This document shows positions 8,149-17,838 of a stretch of 64,000 bases of DNA, piece after piece. The number at the start of each line of letters is the position of its first letter. The first letter of the stretch is position 1. The notes beneath the pieces were generated by a model. The model saw only the letters and a program-made list of their open reading frames with translations. It made no database searches and had not been told where the DNA came from. The translations under genes were made by a program, and so were the position numbers. This DNA is from JAFDZO01 sp044226845 (GTDB taxonomy: Bacteria > Bacteroidota > Ignavibacteria > Tepidaquicellales > Tepidaquicellaceae), in contig JBGAGG010000008.1 of the NCBI GenBank assembly GCA_044226845.1, positions 134,703 through 198,702 of the forward strand, written 5' to 3'.

Positions 8149-9618
8149 TTGCCCCGTAATCTATACTATATAATAATAGGTTTAATTTTTGTTCTGGCGC
8201 TTTCTCTTCGTGTATATAATATCGAGCAAAAAAACATGTGGTTCGATGAAGTATATTCATGGAATTTGTCGCTGGAAACTCCTAAAGATATTATTGCTAT
8301 AACTTCAGGTGATATACACCCTCCATTGTTTTACATTGTGCTGAAAGGCTGGACAAGTATTTTTTCAGACTCGGTTTTTTCTATGAGGATGCTGGCCACT
8401 TTATTAAGTATGTTTAGTCTGCTCTTTCTTTTTATGATTTGTAAAGAAATAAAGATTACTGAAAAGCGGACTATTTTTGTTTTGCTCTTATACGCTGTTT
8501 CACCACTGAATGTTTATTATTCGCAGGAAGTCCGTATGCAAAGCCTGAATTTATTTTTGACGATTGGCTCTACATTTTTCTTCCTCCGATTTTTAAATAA
8601 TAAAAAAAATCTTTACGGATTTATCTGGGCTATATTTTCTGCTCTTTCATTATATACACACTACTTCGCCCTATTGATTTTATTCTCACAGATGGTAATT
8701 TTATTAATAAAATTCCTTCAGAAAGAGATTGATTTGAAATTCGGCGGCTTTGCTTTTTTGTTCTCGTTAATTCCTCTCATACTTTTTTCACCATGGGTGC
8801 CGACATTTTTACAGCAGTCAGCACAGGGACAGCCCTGGCGTGTGGGACAAACGTTTGCTCAGGTTACAGAAAATTATTTAACGTTTTTCCGTGAGATATT
8901 TTTCAGCAGTTACTGGAATTATGAAAATAAAGGTGTCATAATCGGAACTACCGTGTTCTCTTTTATATTGATCTGTTTTCTGATTGCATCTGTAATAAAG
9001 TATATCATACAATCTGACAGAAAAAAAATTTCTATGATAGTACTATTCTTTGTTCCAAGCATAATTGCATTTATTATTTCATTCCGCCAGAGCATAATTT
9101 TTTCAAGATACTTAAGCATTATTGCACCTTACTTATTCATTCTATGTACGTTCTTTATTTTCAGAATTCATAAAAAATATATCAGCTATCCGCTGATAGC
9201 GATTTTAATATGTGCTTCCGCATACGGTCTTAATATAAACTACAGCAACGATTACAAAAACAACGACTACAGAAAAATCGAAGCTTATCTTGAAAAAAAT
9301 TTAAAACCAAACGATAAAATTATCGTTGACCCGCATTATTTAGGCTGGATTATAAGATATGACAACATCCATCAAAAAACGAAGCTTCCTGTACCGGAAG
9401 TTTTGGGATGGACTTTACAAATGCAGATAGATTCACTTGCAAAAAGAAATGAACCGAGTAATATCTGGTTTTTGCTGGATTATGCTTCAATGGAAAAGGC
9501 TGATTACGACTCATTGAATTTTAAAATGAGCTTAACAGGTTATAGAAGCGACAGCACAAAAGAAAAAACGTTCTATATTTATCCGAATAAAGTAAAAGCC
9601 TCTTATTTCTACCGATAA
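8149..9618 (+). CDS. Glycosyltransferase family 39-like membrane protein
   Basis: A 489-residue polytopic membrane protein resembling the ArnT/PMT_2 glycosyltransferases that use polyprenyl-phosphate sugars. The N-terminal periplasmic loop has 'NMWFDEVYSWNLS' and 'GDIHPPLFYI', where the Asp-Glu pair matches the catalytic acidic motif of the GT-C fold. About 9-10 hydrophobic helices follow, then a soluble C-terminal domain (about 380-489). It likely modifies a lipid or protein outside the cytoplasmic membrane; the acceptor is not known. The TTG start follows the YjbQ-family stop by one base. Confidence 0.8.
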   Translation: MPRNLYYIIIGLIFVLALSLRVYNIEQKNMWFDEVYSWNLSLETPKDIIAITSGDIHPPLFYIVLKGWTSIFSDSVFSMRMLATLLSMFSLLFLFMICKEIKITEKRTIFVLLLYAVSPLNVYYSQEVRMQSLNLFLTIGSTFFFLRFLNNKKNLYGFIWAIFSALSLYTHYFALLILFSQMVILLIKFLQKEIDLKFGGFAFLFSLIPLILFSPWVPTFLQQSAQGQPWRVGQTFAQVTENYLTFFREIFFSSYWNYENKGVIIGTTVFSFILICFLIASVIKYIIQSDRKKISMIVLFFVPSIIAFIISFRQSIIFSRYLSIIAPYLFILCTFFIFRIHKKYISYPLIAILICASAYGLNINYSNDYKNNDYRKIEAYLEKNLKPNDKIIVDPHYLGWIIRYDNIHQKTKLPVPEVLGWTLQMQIDSLAKRNEPSNIWFLLDYASMEKADYDSLNFKMSLTGYRSDSTKEKTFYIYPNKVKASYFYR

Positions 9619-9698
9619 TTATTCATTTATTCTTAGCTACTATTTAGCTATTTTGCATAAATTTATCTCATAATAAATTCTCTTAACAAACTCTTTTA

Positions 9699-11717
9699 AT
9701 GGTAAAACCAATAATTTTCGGAATCATCTTTTTATCCGCAGTTGGATTTTTTCTTTACTCCATCAATAGATTTTTATCTTATTTAAAAATCGCGAAGTTT
9801 GAAAATCGTTTTAATGAAGTGGGCACACGTCTTAAAAATGTATTTGTGTTCGCATTTCTACAGACAAAATTATTAAGAGATAAATTCGCAGGTATTCTTC
9901 ATCTATGCATTTACTGGGGATTTGTGATTTTATTGTTGGTAGTCGTTGAATCCATCGTAGAAGGTTTCTTCCCGCAGTTTTCATTTTCTTTCCTGGGAGC
10001 ACCTGTTTATTCAGTTATAACAGTTACGCAGGATTTCTTCGGAGCGCTGGTTTTCTTCACTGTTTTATTTTCGCTGTTCAGAAGATATATCGGAACTCCT
10101 AAAAGATTGCAAGTCGAGGCTTCCTCAAAAGCAGATGCGACTTTCATTCTTATCATGATAATGTTGGTAATGGTTACAATGTTCGGACAGAATGTAGAAC
10201 GTATTGCGCTCGGACACTCAGAAGGCTACAGACCAATTTCAGATTTCTTATATAATTTATTCAAACCGGAAGGCTCAACATTTGCTTACGAAGCTTATTG
10301 GTGGGGACATATAGCAGTTGTTCTCGGATTCATGAACTATCTTCCCTACTCAAAACATTTTCACGTACTTTCATCAGTGCCTAATACTTTCTTCTCCAAT
10401 TATGATATAGAGCCTAAAGGAATTTTAAAGCCTATCAATTTTGAAGACGAAAGCATTACTCAATGGGGTGCAAAAGATATAAAAGACCTAACCTGGAAAG
10501 AAGTTTTTGACGGATATACTTGCACAGAGTGCGGAAGATGTACATCAGTCTGCCCCGCAAATACCACAGGCAAGCTTTTAAATCCGAAACTGATTGTTAC
10601 AAAAATCAGAAAACGCTCTACTGAATTAGGTGAAGTTGTAACTGCAGGAATAACTGAAAGTCCAGTGCTTGAGCAGCCGTTAGTTCCGAATTATATTACT
10701 CCTCAAGAGCTTTGGGCTTGCACAACATGTATGGCATGCGTTCAGGAATGTCCTGTAATGATTGACCACGTTACATCGATTGTTGATATGAGAAGAAATC
10801 TTGTAATGATGGAATCAGATTTTCCTGAAGAATTAAATACAGTATTCAGAAACTTAGAAAATAACGAATCACCCTGGGCATTCGGCGCAAATGAAAGAAA
10901 TGACTGGATAGATGAACTCAGCGATGAAATGGATAAAGAAGGAAAACCGAATTCACTAAAGAAACTATCCTCTATAGGAAGCGCTGATGAAGTTGATGTT
11001 GTATTCTGGAGCGGATGCATGGGTGCATTCGATAAACGTTACCGCAATGCTACAAAATCTTTCGCACAGATAATGAATGAAGCAGGAGTAAAATACGGCG
11101 TGCTTGGCAGCGAAGAAAAATGCACAGGAGATCCTGCAAGAAGACTTGGCAACGAATATTTATTCTCTACTTTTGCGCAGCAGAATGCAGAGACTTTAAA
11201 AAGATATAATGTAAAAAAAGTTGTAACGGCCTGTCCGCACTGTATGCATTCATTGAAAAATGAGTATACACAATTCGGTGTTGACCTTGAAGTAAAGCAT
11301 CATACAGAATTTATTTCTGAATTAATTACAGATGGTAAGATTAAACCAAAGACTGCGATAAATGAAACGATCACTTATCACGATTCATGCTACTTAGGAA
11401 GATACAACGATATTTATGATGCACCGAGAAAGACACTGGATAATATTCCGGGACTTAACATTGTTGAAATGGATAAGAACCGTGATAAAGGAATGTGCTG
11501 CGGCGCAGGCGGCGGAAGAATGTTCCTTGAAGAGCATGAAGGCAAAAGAGTTAACATAGAAAGAACGGAACAGGCATTAAACACAGGCGCAACTACAATT
11601 GCTGCGGCTTGCCCTTTCTGCATGACTATGATGAATGACGGCGTAAAAGCTAAAGAAAGAACAGATGATGTAAAAGTAAAAGATATTTCAGAAATAGTAT
11701 TAGAAAGTTTAAAATAA
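9699..11717 (+). CDS. Membrane FeS oxidoreductase, probable ETF:menaquinone oxidoreductase type
   Basis: A 672-residue protein. Residues about 1-230 hold several membrane helices of the NarI/cytochrome b-like type with candidate haem histidines. Two ferredoxin-type motifs follow: C275-C278-C281-C285 and C341-C344-C347-C351. The C-terminal half contains two CCG (heterodisulfide reductase) domains, with 'KCTGDPARR', 'ACPHCMHS', 'GMCCGAGGGRMF' and 'ACPFCMTMM'. This layout is that of HdrD/GlpC-like proteins, and in Geobacter a protein of this type (EMO) carries electrons from EtfAB to menaquinone. With etfBA about 4 kb upstream, the same role is a reasonable inference here. Confidence 0.8.
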   Translation: MVKPIIFGIIFLSAVGFFLYSINRFLSYLKIAKFENRFNEVGTRLKNVFVFAFLQTKLLRDKFAGILHLCIYWGFVILLLVVVESIVEGFFPQFSFSFLGAPVYSVITVTQDFFGALVFFTVLFSLFRRYIGTPKRLQVEASSKADATFILIMIMLVMVTMFGQNVERIALGHSEGYRPISDFLYNLFKPEGSTFAYEAYWWGHIAVVLGFMNYLPYSKHFHVLSSVPNTFFSNYDIEPKGILKPINFEDESITQWGAKDIKDLTWKEVFDGYTCTECGRCTSVCPANTTGKLLNPKLIVTKIRKRSTELGEVVTAGITESPVLEQPLVPNYITPQELWACTTCMACVQECPVMIDHVTSIVDMRRNLVMMESDFPEELNTVFRNLENNESPWAFGANERNDWIDELSDEMDKEGKPNSLKKLSSIGSADEVDVVFWSGCMGAFDKRYRNATKSFAQIMNEAGVKYGVLGSEEKCTGDPARRLGNEYLFSTFAQQNAETLKRYNVKKVVTACPHCMHSLKNEYTQFGVDLEVKHHTEFISELITDGKIKPKTAINETITYHDSCYLGRYNDIYDAPRKTLDNIPGLNIVEMDKNRDKGMCCGAGGGRMFLEEHEGKRVNIERTEQALNTGATTIAAACPFCMTMMNDGVKAKERTDDVKVKDISEIVLESLK

Positions 11718-11743
11718 AATTTAAAAAAAAATAAAAGCCCTGT

Positions 11744-12205
11744 ATGTCAATTGTTGAAGAAATAAAAAATAATCCTGATATAGATCTAACCGGAAAAAAT
11801 ATTTTTTTCTACGATGGTGTTTGTGTGTATTGCAAAGGCATTGTACATGCCTGCATCGATGGAGATAAAGATAACCAATTTTTATACTCGCCGCTTCAAA
11901 GCGAGTTTGCGCAGAAAGCGCTTGGAAGATTCGGAGTTAAAAGCACAGACCTGCTTTCAATGTATGTAATAAGCAATTACAATACTTCAGATGAAATTCT
12001 AATGAATGCTGCACCTGCAAGTAATTTTGTTTTAAAAAGAATGCACGGCGAATTGAAAGAAATTGGTGAAATAAATTCGAAGAAACCGAGAGATGTTCAG
12101 GATGCAGAGTATAAAGAAGTAGCGGATACAAGATACGAGAAATTCGGTAAGATGGAATCCATTTATATACCTGAACCGGAAATAAGAAGTAAATTTATTT
12201 TTTGA
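11744..12205 (+). CDS. DCC family thiol-disulfide oxidoreductase (DUF393)
   Basis: A 153-residue protein. The signature 'YDGVCVYCKG' gives D24-G25-x-C27-x-x-C30, the DxxCxxC motif that names the family. The fold is thioredoxin-like and members are proposed thiol-disulfide exchangers of unknown substrate. There is no signal peptide, so it is cytoplasmic. It lies 26 bases after the FeS protein gene and may be co-transcribed with it. Confidence 0.85.
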   Translation: MSIVEEIKNNPDIDLTGKNIFFYDGVCVYCKGIVHACIDGDKDNQFLYSPLQSEFAQKALGRFGVKSTDLLSMYVISNYNTSDEILMNAAPASNFVLKRMHGELKEIGEINSKKPRDVQDAEYKEVADTRYEKFGKMESIYIPEPEIRSKFIF

Positions 12206-12252
12206 TTTTAAAAATATTACAATATAAAAACTAATTAAGGAGAATTAACTAA

Positions 12253-13398
12253 ATGTCATACTTTTTCACGTCGGAATCTGTCAGTGAAGGTCATCCGGAT
12301 AAAATATGCGACCAGATATCAGATGCAGTATTAGACGACATACTTAAACACGACCCGAATGCAAGAGTTGCCTGCGAAACTTTTGTTGCAACCGGCTTAG
12401 TTCTTGTAGGCGGTGAAATTACAACCACACACTATGTAGATATCCAAAGAATTGTTCGCGACGTTGTAAAAGAAATCGGATATACTAAAGGCGAATATAG
12501 ATTCGATTATCATTCAGTAAACGTAATGTCTGCCATCAACAAACAATCCCCTGATATCGCAATGGGTGTTGATACAGGTGGTGCAGGAGATCAGGGTATG
12601 ATGTTCGGTTATGCAACTGATGAGACAAAAGAATTTATGCCAATGACATTAGTTTATTCACATAAGCTGGTAAAAAGATTAGCAGATATCAGAAAGAAGC
12701 AACCGAAGCTGATGCCATATTTAAGACCCGATGCTAAATCACAGGTAACTGTTGAATATGATAACTCAGGCAAAGCAAAAAGAATAGATGCTATCGTTAT
12801 TTCTACACAGCATGACGAAAACGTTTCACAAAGCAGGATTAAATCTGATATAATGAAACACGTCATTAAAAAAATTATTCCTGCAAATCTTATAGATAAG
12901 AATACAAAATATTTCATCAACCCTACCGGTAAATTTGTTATCGGTGGACCTCACGGTGATACAGGATTAACAGGAAGAAAAATTATCGTTGATACCTACG
13001 GCGGTAAAGCTCCTCACGGTGGCGGCGCATTCTCAGGAAAAGATCCTTCCAAAGTAGATAGAAGCGCAGCATACGCTGCAAGGCACCTTGCTAAAAACGT
13101 AGTTGCTGCCGGGCTGGCAAAAGAATGTATGATTCAGCTTTCCTATGCAATCGGTGTTTCAAAACCGGTTTCAATATATGTGAATACTTACGGTACGGGA
13201 AAAGTCGATGATGATAAGCTTTCAGTTTTATTGAACAAACATATTGATTTAACTCCGAGAGGAATTGTTGAAAGATTAAAACTAAAGAGACCTATTTACA
13301 AACAGACAGCTGCTTATGGCCACTTCGGAAGAGATGAAAAAGACTTCACATGGGAAAAACTTGATTTAGTTTCGACCTTGAAAAAAATTACAAAGTAG
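12253..13398 (+). CDS. metK: S-adenosylmethionine synthetase
   Basis: A 381-residue MetK: it joins ATP and methionine to make S-adenosylmethionine. Conserved blocks are 'SVSEGHPDKICDQISDAVLD' near the N-terminus, 'GAGDQGMMFGYA' near residue 115, and the glycine-rich loop 'GGGAFSGKDPSKVDRSAAY' near 257-275. A Shine-Dalgarno sequence (AAGGAG, 12237-12242) precedes ATG by about 10 bases. No SAM riboswitch is evident in the short leader. A strong terminator follows. Confidence 0.97.
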   Translation: MSYFFTSESVSEGHPDKICDQISDAVLDDILKHDPNARVACETFVATGLVLVGGEITTTHYVDIQRIVRDVVKEIGYTKGEYRFDYHSVNVMSAINKQSPDIAMGVDTGGAGDQGMMFGYATDETKEFMPMTLVYSHKLVKRLADIRKKQPKLMPYLRPDAKSQVTVEYDNSGKAKRIDAIVISTQHDENVSQSRIKSDIMKHVIKKIIPANLIDKNTKYFINPTGKFVIGGPHGDTGLTGRKIIVDTYGGKAPHGGGAFSGKDPSKVDRSAAYAARHLAKNVVAAGLAKECMIQLSYAIGVSKPVSIYVNTYGTGKVDDDKLSVLLNKHIDLTPRGIVERLKLKRPIYKQTAAYGHFGRDEKDFTWEKLDLVSTLKKITK

Positions 13399-13409
13399 TT
13401 TGACATCAA

Positions 13410-13436
13410 AGCCCGATACTCAGTCGGGCTTTTTTA
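13410..13436 (+). terminator. Intrinsic terminator of metK
   Basis: AGCCCGA (13410-13416) pairs with TCGGGCT (13424-13430), followed by TTTTTTATTTA. It begins 12 bases after the metK stop. Confidence 0.85.
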
Positions 13437-13460
13437 TTTATACCAATTTTATTAAATAGA

Positions 13461-14216
13461 ATGAAAGATTTCTTCTATGGTTTTTTCTACCCTTTCAAAT
13501 CCATAGCTTTCTTTTTTAAACATCCCAAAGTTATTTTATTATCAATAATTCCTACGATAATAAACATAACTATCTATGCCCTGATATTTTATTTCACTTA
13601 TAAACAGATTACAAATTCTCCAATAATTGCAGACGGACAGTCAGAGACCATGGCAGGTGAAGTGATAGAAAAGATTTACAATTTTTTGGTTTACATTCTT
13701 TCCTTTATTATAATTTTAGTTATAAGTTACTTTGCTTATGTAATAATCGGAGGAATAATTTCTGCTCCGTTCAATGAAACGATTTCGCAGTATGTTGAGG
13801 AAACCATTACCGGAGTAAAATGTCCTTATATTCCTTTTTTAAAAGACACGTGGCTTAGTATTAAAGGCGAAATTTTAAAATTATTATTTTATTTTAGTGT
13901 TATAATTCCTTTGTTCTTTGTGAATTATATTCCGGTTGCAGGTACTATTATTTCCACTATACTGGGTTTGCTTTTTTCTTTCTTTTATAATTCACTGGAT
14001 TTTTTTGATTACCCTATGCAAAGAAAAATGTTTACGTTAAGACAAAAAATAAAAGGAACAAACTCAGGTGGAATGTTCACATACGGATTCGGTTCTATGG
14101 CTTTTTTAATGATGTTTCTTCCGTTTATAAATTCTTTATTTAAACCTTTATTAGTGGTGGCAGGAACAAAATTATATCTTGAGAAAATAAACTATAATGA
14201 GTTTCTAAAGAAATGA
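13461..14216 (+). CDS. EI24-domain (CysZ-like) membrane protein
   Basis: A 251-residue integral membrane protein that begins 'MKDFFYGFFYPFKSIAFFFKHP', a typical EI24/CysZ N-terminus. Hydrophobic helices lie at about 24-46, 73-105, 135-180 and 210-235, and there is a 'SAPFNETISQYVEE' loop as in the family. CysZ proteins import sulfate, but many EI24 members are uncharacterised, so the substrate is not assigned. The stop overlaps the aat start by four bases (ATGA), so the two genes are coupled. Confidence 0.8.
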   Translation: MKDFFYGFFYPFKSIAFFFKHPKVILLSIIPTIINITIYALIFYFTYKQITNSPIIADGQSETMAGEVIEKIYNFLVYILSFIIILVISYFAYVIIGGIISAPFNETISQYVEETITGVKCPYIPFLKDTWLSIKGEILKLLFYFSVIIPLFFVNYIPVAGTIISTILGLLFSFFYNSLDFFDYPMQRKMFTLRQKIKGTNSGGMFTYGFGSMAFLMMFLPFINSLFKPLLVVAGTKLYLEKINYNEFLKK

Positions 14217-14809
14217 GTGAAAATACTTTTTATGAGCTGACGCCGCTTCAGGTTTTGAATGGATACATTAACGGAATTTTCCCTATGGGAAACAAGGATG
14301 GGAGCATTAACTGGTTCGAGGCAAATCCCAGAGCAATTCTTCCTCTAGATAAACCCTTAAACATAAATCGTTCTTTGAAACAGGTTATTGCGAAGAAAAC
14401 ATTTGATGTAAAAATTAATGAGAATTTTTCAAAAGTGATTCATTATTGCGCTGACAGAGACGCAACATGGATTAATAAATTAATAATCGATGCTTATACT
14501 CAGCTTAATGTGATGGGCTATGCTCACAGCGTTGAATCATACTTTGAAAATGAACTAGTCGGGGGATTATACGGTGTTGCAATAAACGGAGCTTTTTTCG
14601 GAGAGTCTATGTTCTTTAAAAGATCTTATGCATCAAAAGTTGCCGTTGTAAAAATGTATGAAATTCTTACTAAGAATAATTTTTTATTGCTCGATATTCA
14701 AATGATGACTGATGTTTTTGAATCATTCGGCGCAATGCAAATCACAAAAAATAAATACCTTAAAAAATTAGACGAAGCATTGCTTGTAAAATGCAGCTTC
14801 AAATTATAA
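14213..14809 (+). CDS. aat: Leucyl/phenylalanyl-tRNA-protein transferase
   Basis: A 198-residue Aat enzyme: it adds Leu or Phe from charged tRNA to proteins with N-terminal Arg or Lys, marking them for ClpAP degradation. The conserved N-terminal motif 'GYINGIFPMG' and 'WFEANPRAILPLD' are present, as are 'GGLYGVAINGAFFGESMF' and 'LLDIQMMTDVFESFGA'. The family is usually 200-230 residues; this one is short at the C-terminus but contains the whole core. It sits between EI24 and purL. Confidence 0.92.
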   Translation: MSENTFYELTPLQVLNGYINGIFPMGNKDGSINWFEANPRAILPLDKPLNINRSLKQVIAKKTFDVKINENFSKVIHYCADRDATWINKLIIDAYTQLNVMGYAHSVESYFENELVGGLYGVAINGAFFGESMFFKRSYASKVAVVKMYEILTKNNFLLLDIQMMTDVFESFGAMQITKNKYLKKLDEALLVKCSFKL

Positions 14810-14827
14810 AAGTTTTATCTTAACATA

Positions 14828-17068
14828 ATGAATTATCCTCAAGTAGATTTACAGGTTGCAAAAGGACTCGGATTAACAGAAGAAGAATATAATAAAATTT
14901 TAGAAATTCTTGGCAGGACTCCCAGCTATACTGAGCTTGGAATATTTTCCGTTATGTGGAGCGAACACTGCTCATATAAAAACTCTATTCTTCAGCTAAA
15001 AACTTTACCGCGCAGCGGAGGAAGATTGCTTGTAGGCGCAGGTGAAGAAAACGCAGGACTTGTAGATATAGGAGACGGACTTGCAGTTGCTTTTAAAATT
15101 GAATCTCATAACCATCCTTCAGCAGTTGAACCGCATCAAGGCGCAGCTACCGGAGTCGGTGGCATACTTAGAGATATTTTTACAATGGGTGCAAGACCTA
15201 TTGCGGCATTGAACTCGCTTCGCTTTGGTAAGATAAATTCAGATGATAAGAACATAAATGACCGTTCAAAATTTTTATTTTCAAATGTTGTCGGAGGCAT
15301 AGCTCACTATGGAAACTGTTTCGGAGTGCCGACTGTATCAGGTGAAGTATACTTTGAAGAATGTTATCAGGATAATCCATTGGTAAATGCAATGGCAGTG
15401 GGTATTGTAAAACATAACCAGACTGCAACTGCAATGGCAAGCGGTATTGGAAATCCCGTTTTTATTGTAGGCTCATCAACAGGTAAGGATGGAATTCATG
15501 GAGCAACATTTGCATCGGAAGAAATTTCGGAAGAATCTGAATCAAAAAGACCTAACGTTCAGGTCGGAGATCCGTTCACAGAAAAACTTTTGCTTGAAGC
15601 GACATTAGAGTTAATTCAATCGGGAGCAGTAGCCGGAATTCAGGATATGGGTGCCGCAGGAATAACCTGCTCAACAAGTGAAATGAGCGCAAAAGGTAAT
15701 TGCGGAATGAAAATAAATCTGGATTTAGTTCCATTAAGAGATTCAGATATGAGCGGATACGAAATTATGCTTTCGGAATCACAGGAAAGAATGTTAGTTG
15801 TGGTTCATAAAGGACAGGAAGAAACTGCAAAGAAAATATTCGATAAGTGGGATTTGAACTGTGTTGCCATAGGAGAAATAATTGAAGAACCGAACGTAAA
15901 AATATATCACAAAGGAGAACTTGAAGCAGATGTGCCTGCGGAGCCTCTGGTATTAGGAGGCGGCGCGCCTGTTTATATAAGAGAAACAAAAGAACCTTCT
16001 TACTTTAAAGAAACAAGAAATTTCGATTTTAATTCTTTGGCAGAGCCGAAGGATTACAAAGAAGTTTTATTGAAATTACTTTCGTCGCCAAATATTACAA
16101 ATAAAAATTGGGTATATACTCAGTATGATACTCAGGTAAGAACAAACACAATGCTCTTACCCGGAGGCGATGCATCTGTAATCAGAATAAAGGAAACAAA
16201 GAAAGCGCTTGCAATGAAGGTTGATTGCAACGGAAGATATGTTTATCTGAATCCTTACAAGGGCGGAATGACTGCTGTTTGTGAATCTGCGCGCAATGTT
16301 GCGTGTACGGGAGCGACTCCGCTTGCAATTACAAACTGTCTTAACTTCGGCAATCCTTATAATCCCGAAGTTTATTATCAGTTTACTGAGGCAATCCGCG
16401 GAATGGGTGATGCCTGCAAATTGCTTGAAACTCCGGTAACAGGCGGAAATGTTAGCTTTTATAATCAGTCAAAAGATTATGCCGTCTTCCCTACTCCTTC
16501 AATCGGTATGATAGGCTTGCTAGAGGATTATGAAAAAATGGTGACAAGTTATTTTAAAGATGAAGGTGACCTCATCGTACTTCTTGGAAATAACTCAAAT
16601 AATGGAATAGATGGAAGTGAATACTTGAATACAATATATAATTTAATTAAAGGTGATGCGCCGGATATAAATTTAGAAGAAGAGAAAAAATTAATTGATA
16701 CACTTATTGAAGCAGCGGATAAGAAAATTTTGAAGTCTGCCCATGATATTTCCGATGGCGGACTTGCAGTGGCTTTAGCCGAATGCTGTATTATGGATAG
16801 AAATAATCCGGTAGGATGTAAGATTCGTTTTGACTATAATTCAAGGAAAGATTTCGCTTTATTCAATGAGTCACAGGGAAGAGTGGTAATTTCTCTTTCC
16901 AAATCTAATTTAACAGTTCTTTCTTCTCTTTGTAAAAAAAATAAATTGGATTTTACGGTCTTAGGTGAAACGATTATGAATACCTTTGAGTTAAACGATG
17001 AAGTAAGAACAACCCCAGAAGAGTTATCTAATGCGTACTTTAATTCATTAGAAAAAATAATGCTGTAA
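14828..17068 (+). CDS. purL: Phosphoribosylformylglycinamidine synthase, PurL subunit
   Basis: A 746-residue PurL of the small type, which works with separate PurS and PurQ proteins in the fourth step of purine synthesis (ATP-dependent conversion of FGAR to FGAM). Motifs include 'MWSEHCSYKNS', 'KIESHNHPSAVEPHQGAATGVGG' (given here only as a landmark around residue 92), 'GGNVSFYNQS' and 'HDISDGGLAVALAE'. purS and purQ are not in the window. It starts 18 bases after aat and is followed 13 bases later by a hypothetical gene. Confidence 0.96.
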   Translation: MNYPQVDLQVAKGLGLTEEEYNKILEILGRTPSYTELGIFSVMWSEHCSYKNSILQLKTLPRSGGRLLVGAGEENAGLVDIGDGLAVAFKIESHNHPSAVEPHQGAATGVGGILRDIFTMGARPIAALNSLRFGKINSDDKNINDRSKFLFSNVVGGIAHYGNCFGVPTVSGEVYFEECYQDNPLVNAMAVGIVKHNQTATAMASGIGNPVFIVGSSTGKDGIHGATFASEEISEESESKRPNVQVGDPFTEKLLLEATLELIQSGAVAGIQDMGAAGITCSTSEMSAKGNCGMKINLDLVPLRDSDMSGYEIMLSESQERMLVVVHKGQEETAKKIFDKWDLNCVAIGEIIEEPNVKIYHKGELEADVPAEPLVLGGGAPVYIRETKEPSYFKETRNFDFNSLAEPKDYKEVLLKLLSSPNITNKNWVYTQYDTQVRTNTMLLPGGDASVIRIKETKKALAMKVDCNGRYVYLNPYKGGMTAVCESARNVACTGATPLAITNCLNFGNPYNPEVYYQFTEAIRGMGDACKLLETPVTGGNVSFYNQSKDYAVFPTPSIGMIGLLEDYEKMVTSYFKDEGDLIVLLGNNSNNGIDGSEYLNTIYNLIKGDAPDINLEEEKKLIDTLIEAADKKILKSAHDISDGGLAVALAECCIMDRNNPVGCKIRFDYNSRKDFALFNESQGRVVISLSKSNLTVLSSLCKKNKLDFTVLGETIMNTFELNDEVRTTPEELSNAYFNSLEKIML

Positions 17069-17081
17069 TTTAAAACACCTA

Positions 17082-17825
17082 ATGAGGGGATTTTTACAAA
17101 AATTTATTTTATTCATACCGGTCTTTCTTCTTGTTTCGAATAATCTATTTGCTCAGTCAACGCAGCAATCTTTTTTGCAGCCAACATTGCATTCGCAAAC
17201 TTCTTTGCATTCCTCATTTCAGTATAACAATCAACATAAAAAATTAAATAAACAAAATTTTTATTCGTTCAGAGATTCCGTTGATACAGTTCCGGAAGAT
17301 ACAAATTTTTATTTGCCGAAAGGCGGCTCTAATCCTACCATTCCCGTCGCGTTAGGCGTCGTTGGATTTTTCTATTTATTAAATCCAATTGTATTATTCG
17401 AGAACGATAAAATTGCTCTTGGTATAACTAAGGAAGTATCAATGGGCTTTGGTTATTTTGGCGAAGAAAGACTTTCATTTGAATATTCATTTATATTCCG
17501 GGACGATCACACGAGCCATTTCAGATTAGGATATAAACATGATTTTATTACGTCAGATATTCTCCCGTCAAACTTTTTGCAAAGTACAGGAGTATTTACT
17601 TTAGGTGCGAGTGGCTTTACAGACCTTGACGGCTTTGGAGTATCACCTGAAGTTGCTTACGGATTTTCATTCAGGAACGATAAGCTTTTAATTTACCCTC
17701 ATGTTAAGGGTAGATATACTTATACTTTCGGAGCAGAAAGATCTAACATTATAGATTTTTCATTCGGGCTTATGATTGGGTTTGCAAATCCATTTACAGA
17801 TTTAAAAATAAGAAGATACTGGTAA
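17082..17825 (+). CDS. Hypothetical exported outer-membrane protein
   Basis: A 247-residue protein with a signal peptide (about 1-24, 'LFIPVFLLVSNNLFAQ'), a Gln/Ser/His-rich low-complexity stretch (25-60), and a C-terminal part with alternating hydrophobic strands ('FGYFGEERLSFEYSFIF', 'FRLGYKHDF', 'HVKGRYTYTFG') that suggests a small beta-barrel. No family was recognised. It sits 13 bases after purL and 13 before mlaE, so it is transcribed with the lipid transporter genes and may relate to envelope maintenance; that link is inference. Confidence 0.6.
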   Translation: MRGFLQKFILFIPVFLLVSNNLFAQSTQQSFLQPTLHSQTSLHSSFQYNNQHKKLNKQNFYSFRDSVDTVPEDTNFYLPKGGSNPTIPVALGVVGFFYLLNPIVLFENDKIALGITKEVSMGFGYFGEERLSFEYSFIFRDDHTSHFRLGYKHDFITSDILPSNFLQSTGVFTLGASGFTDLDGFGVSPEVAYGFSFRNDKLLIYPHVKGRYTYTFGAERSNIIDFSFGLMIGFANPFTDLKIRRYW

Positions 17826-17838
17826 ACATAAAAAATAA

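Noticed and set aside
12206..12252. SAM riboswitch before metK
   Set aside because: The leader is only 47 bases and has no SAM-I or SAM-II structure; only a Shine-Dalgarno sequence is seen.
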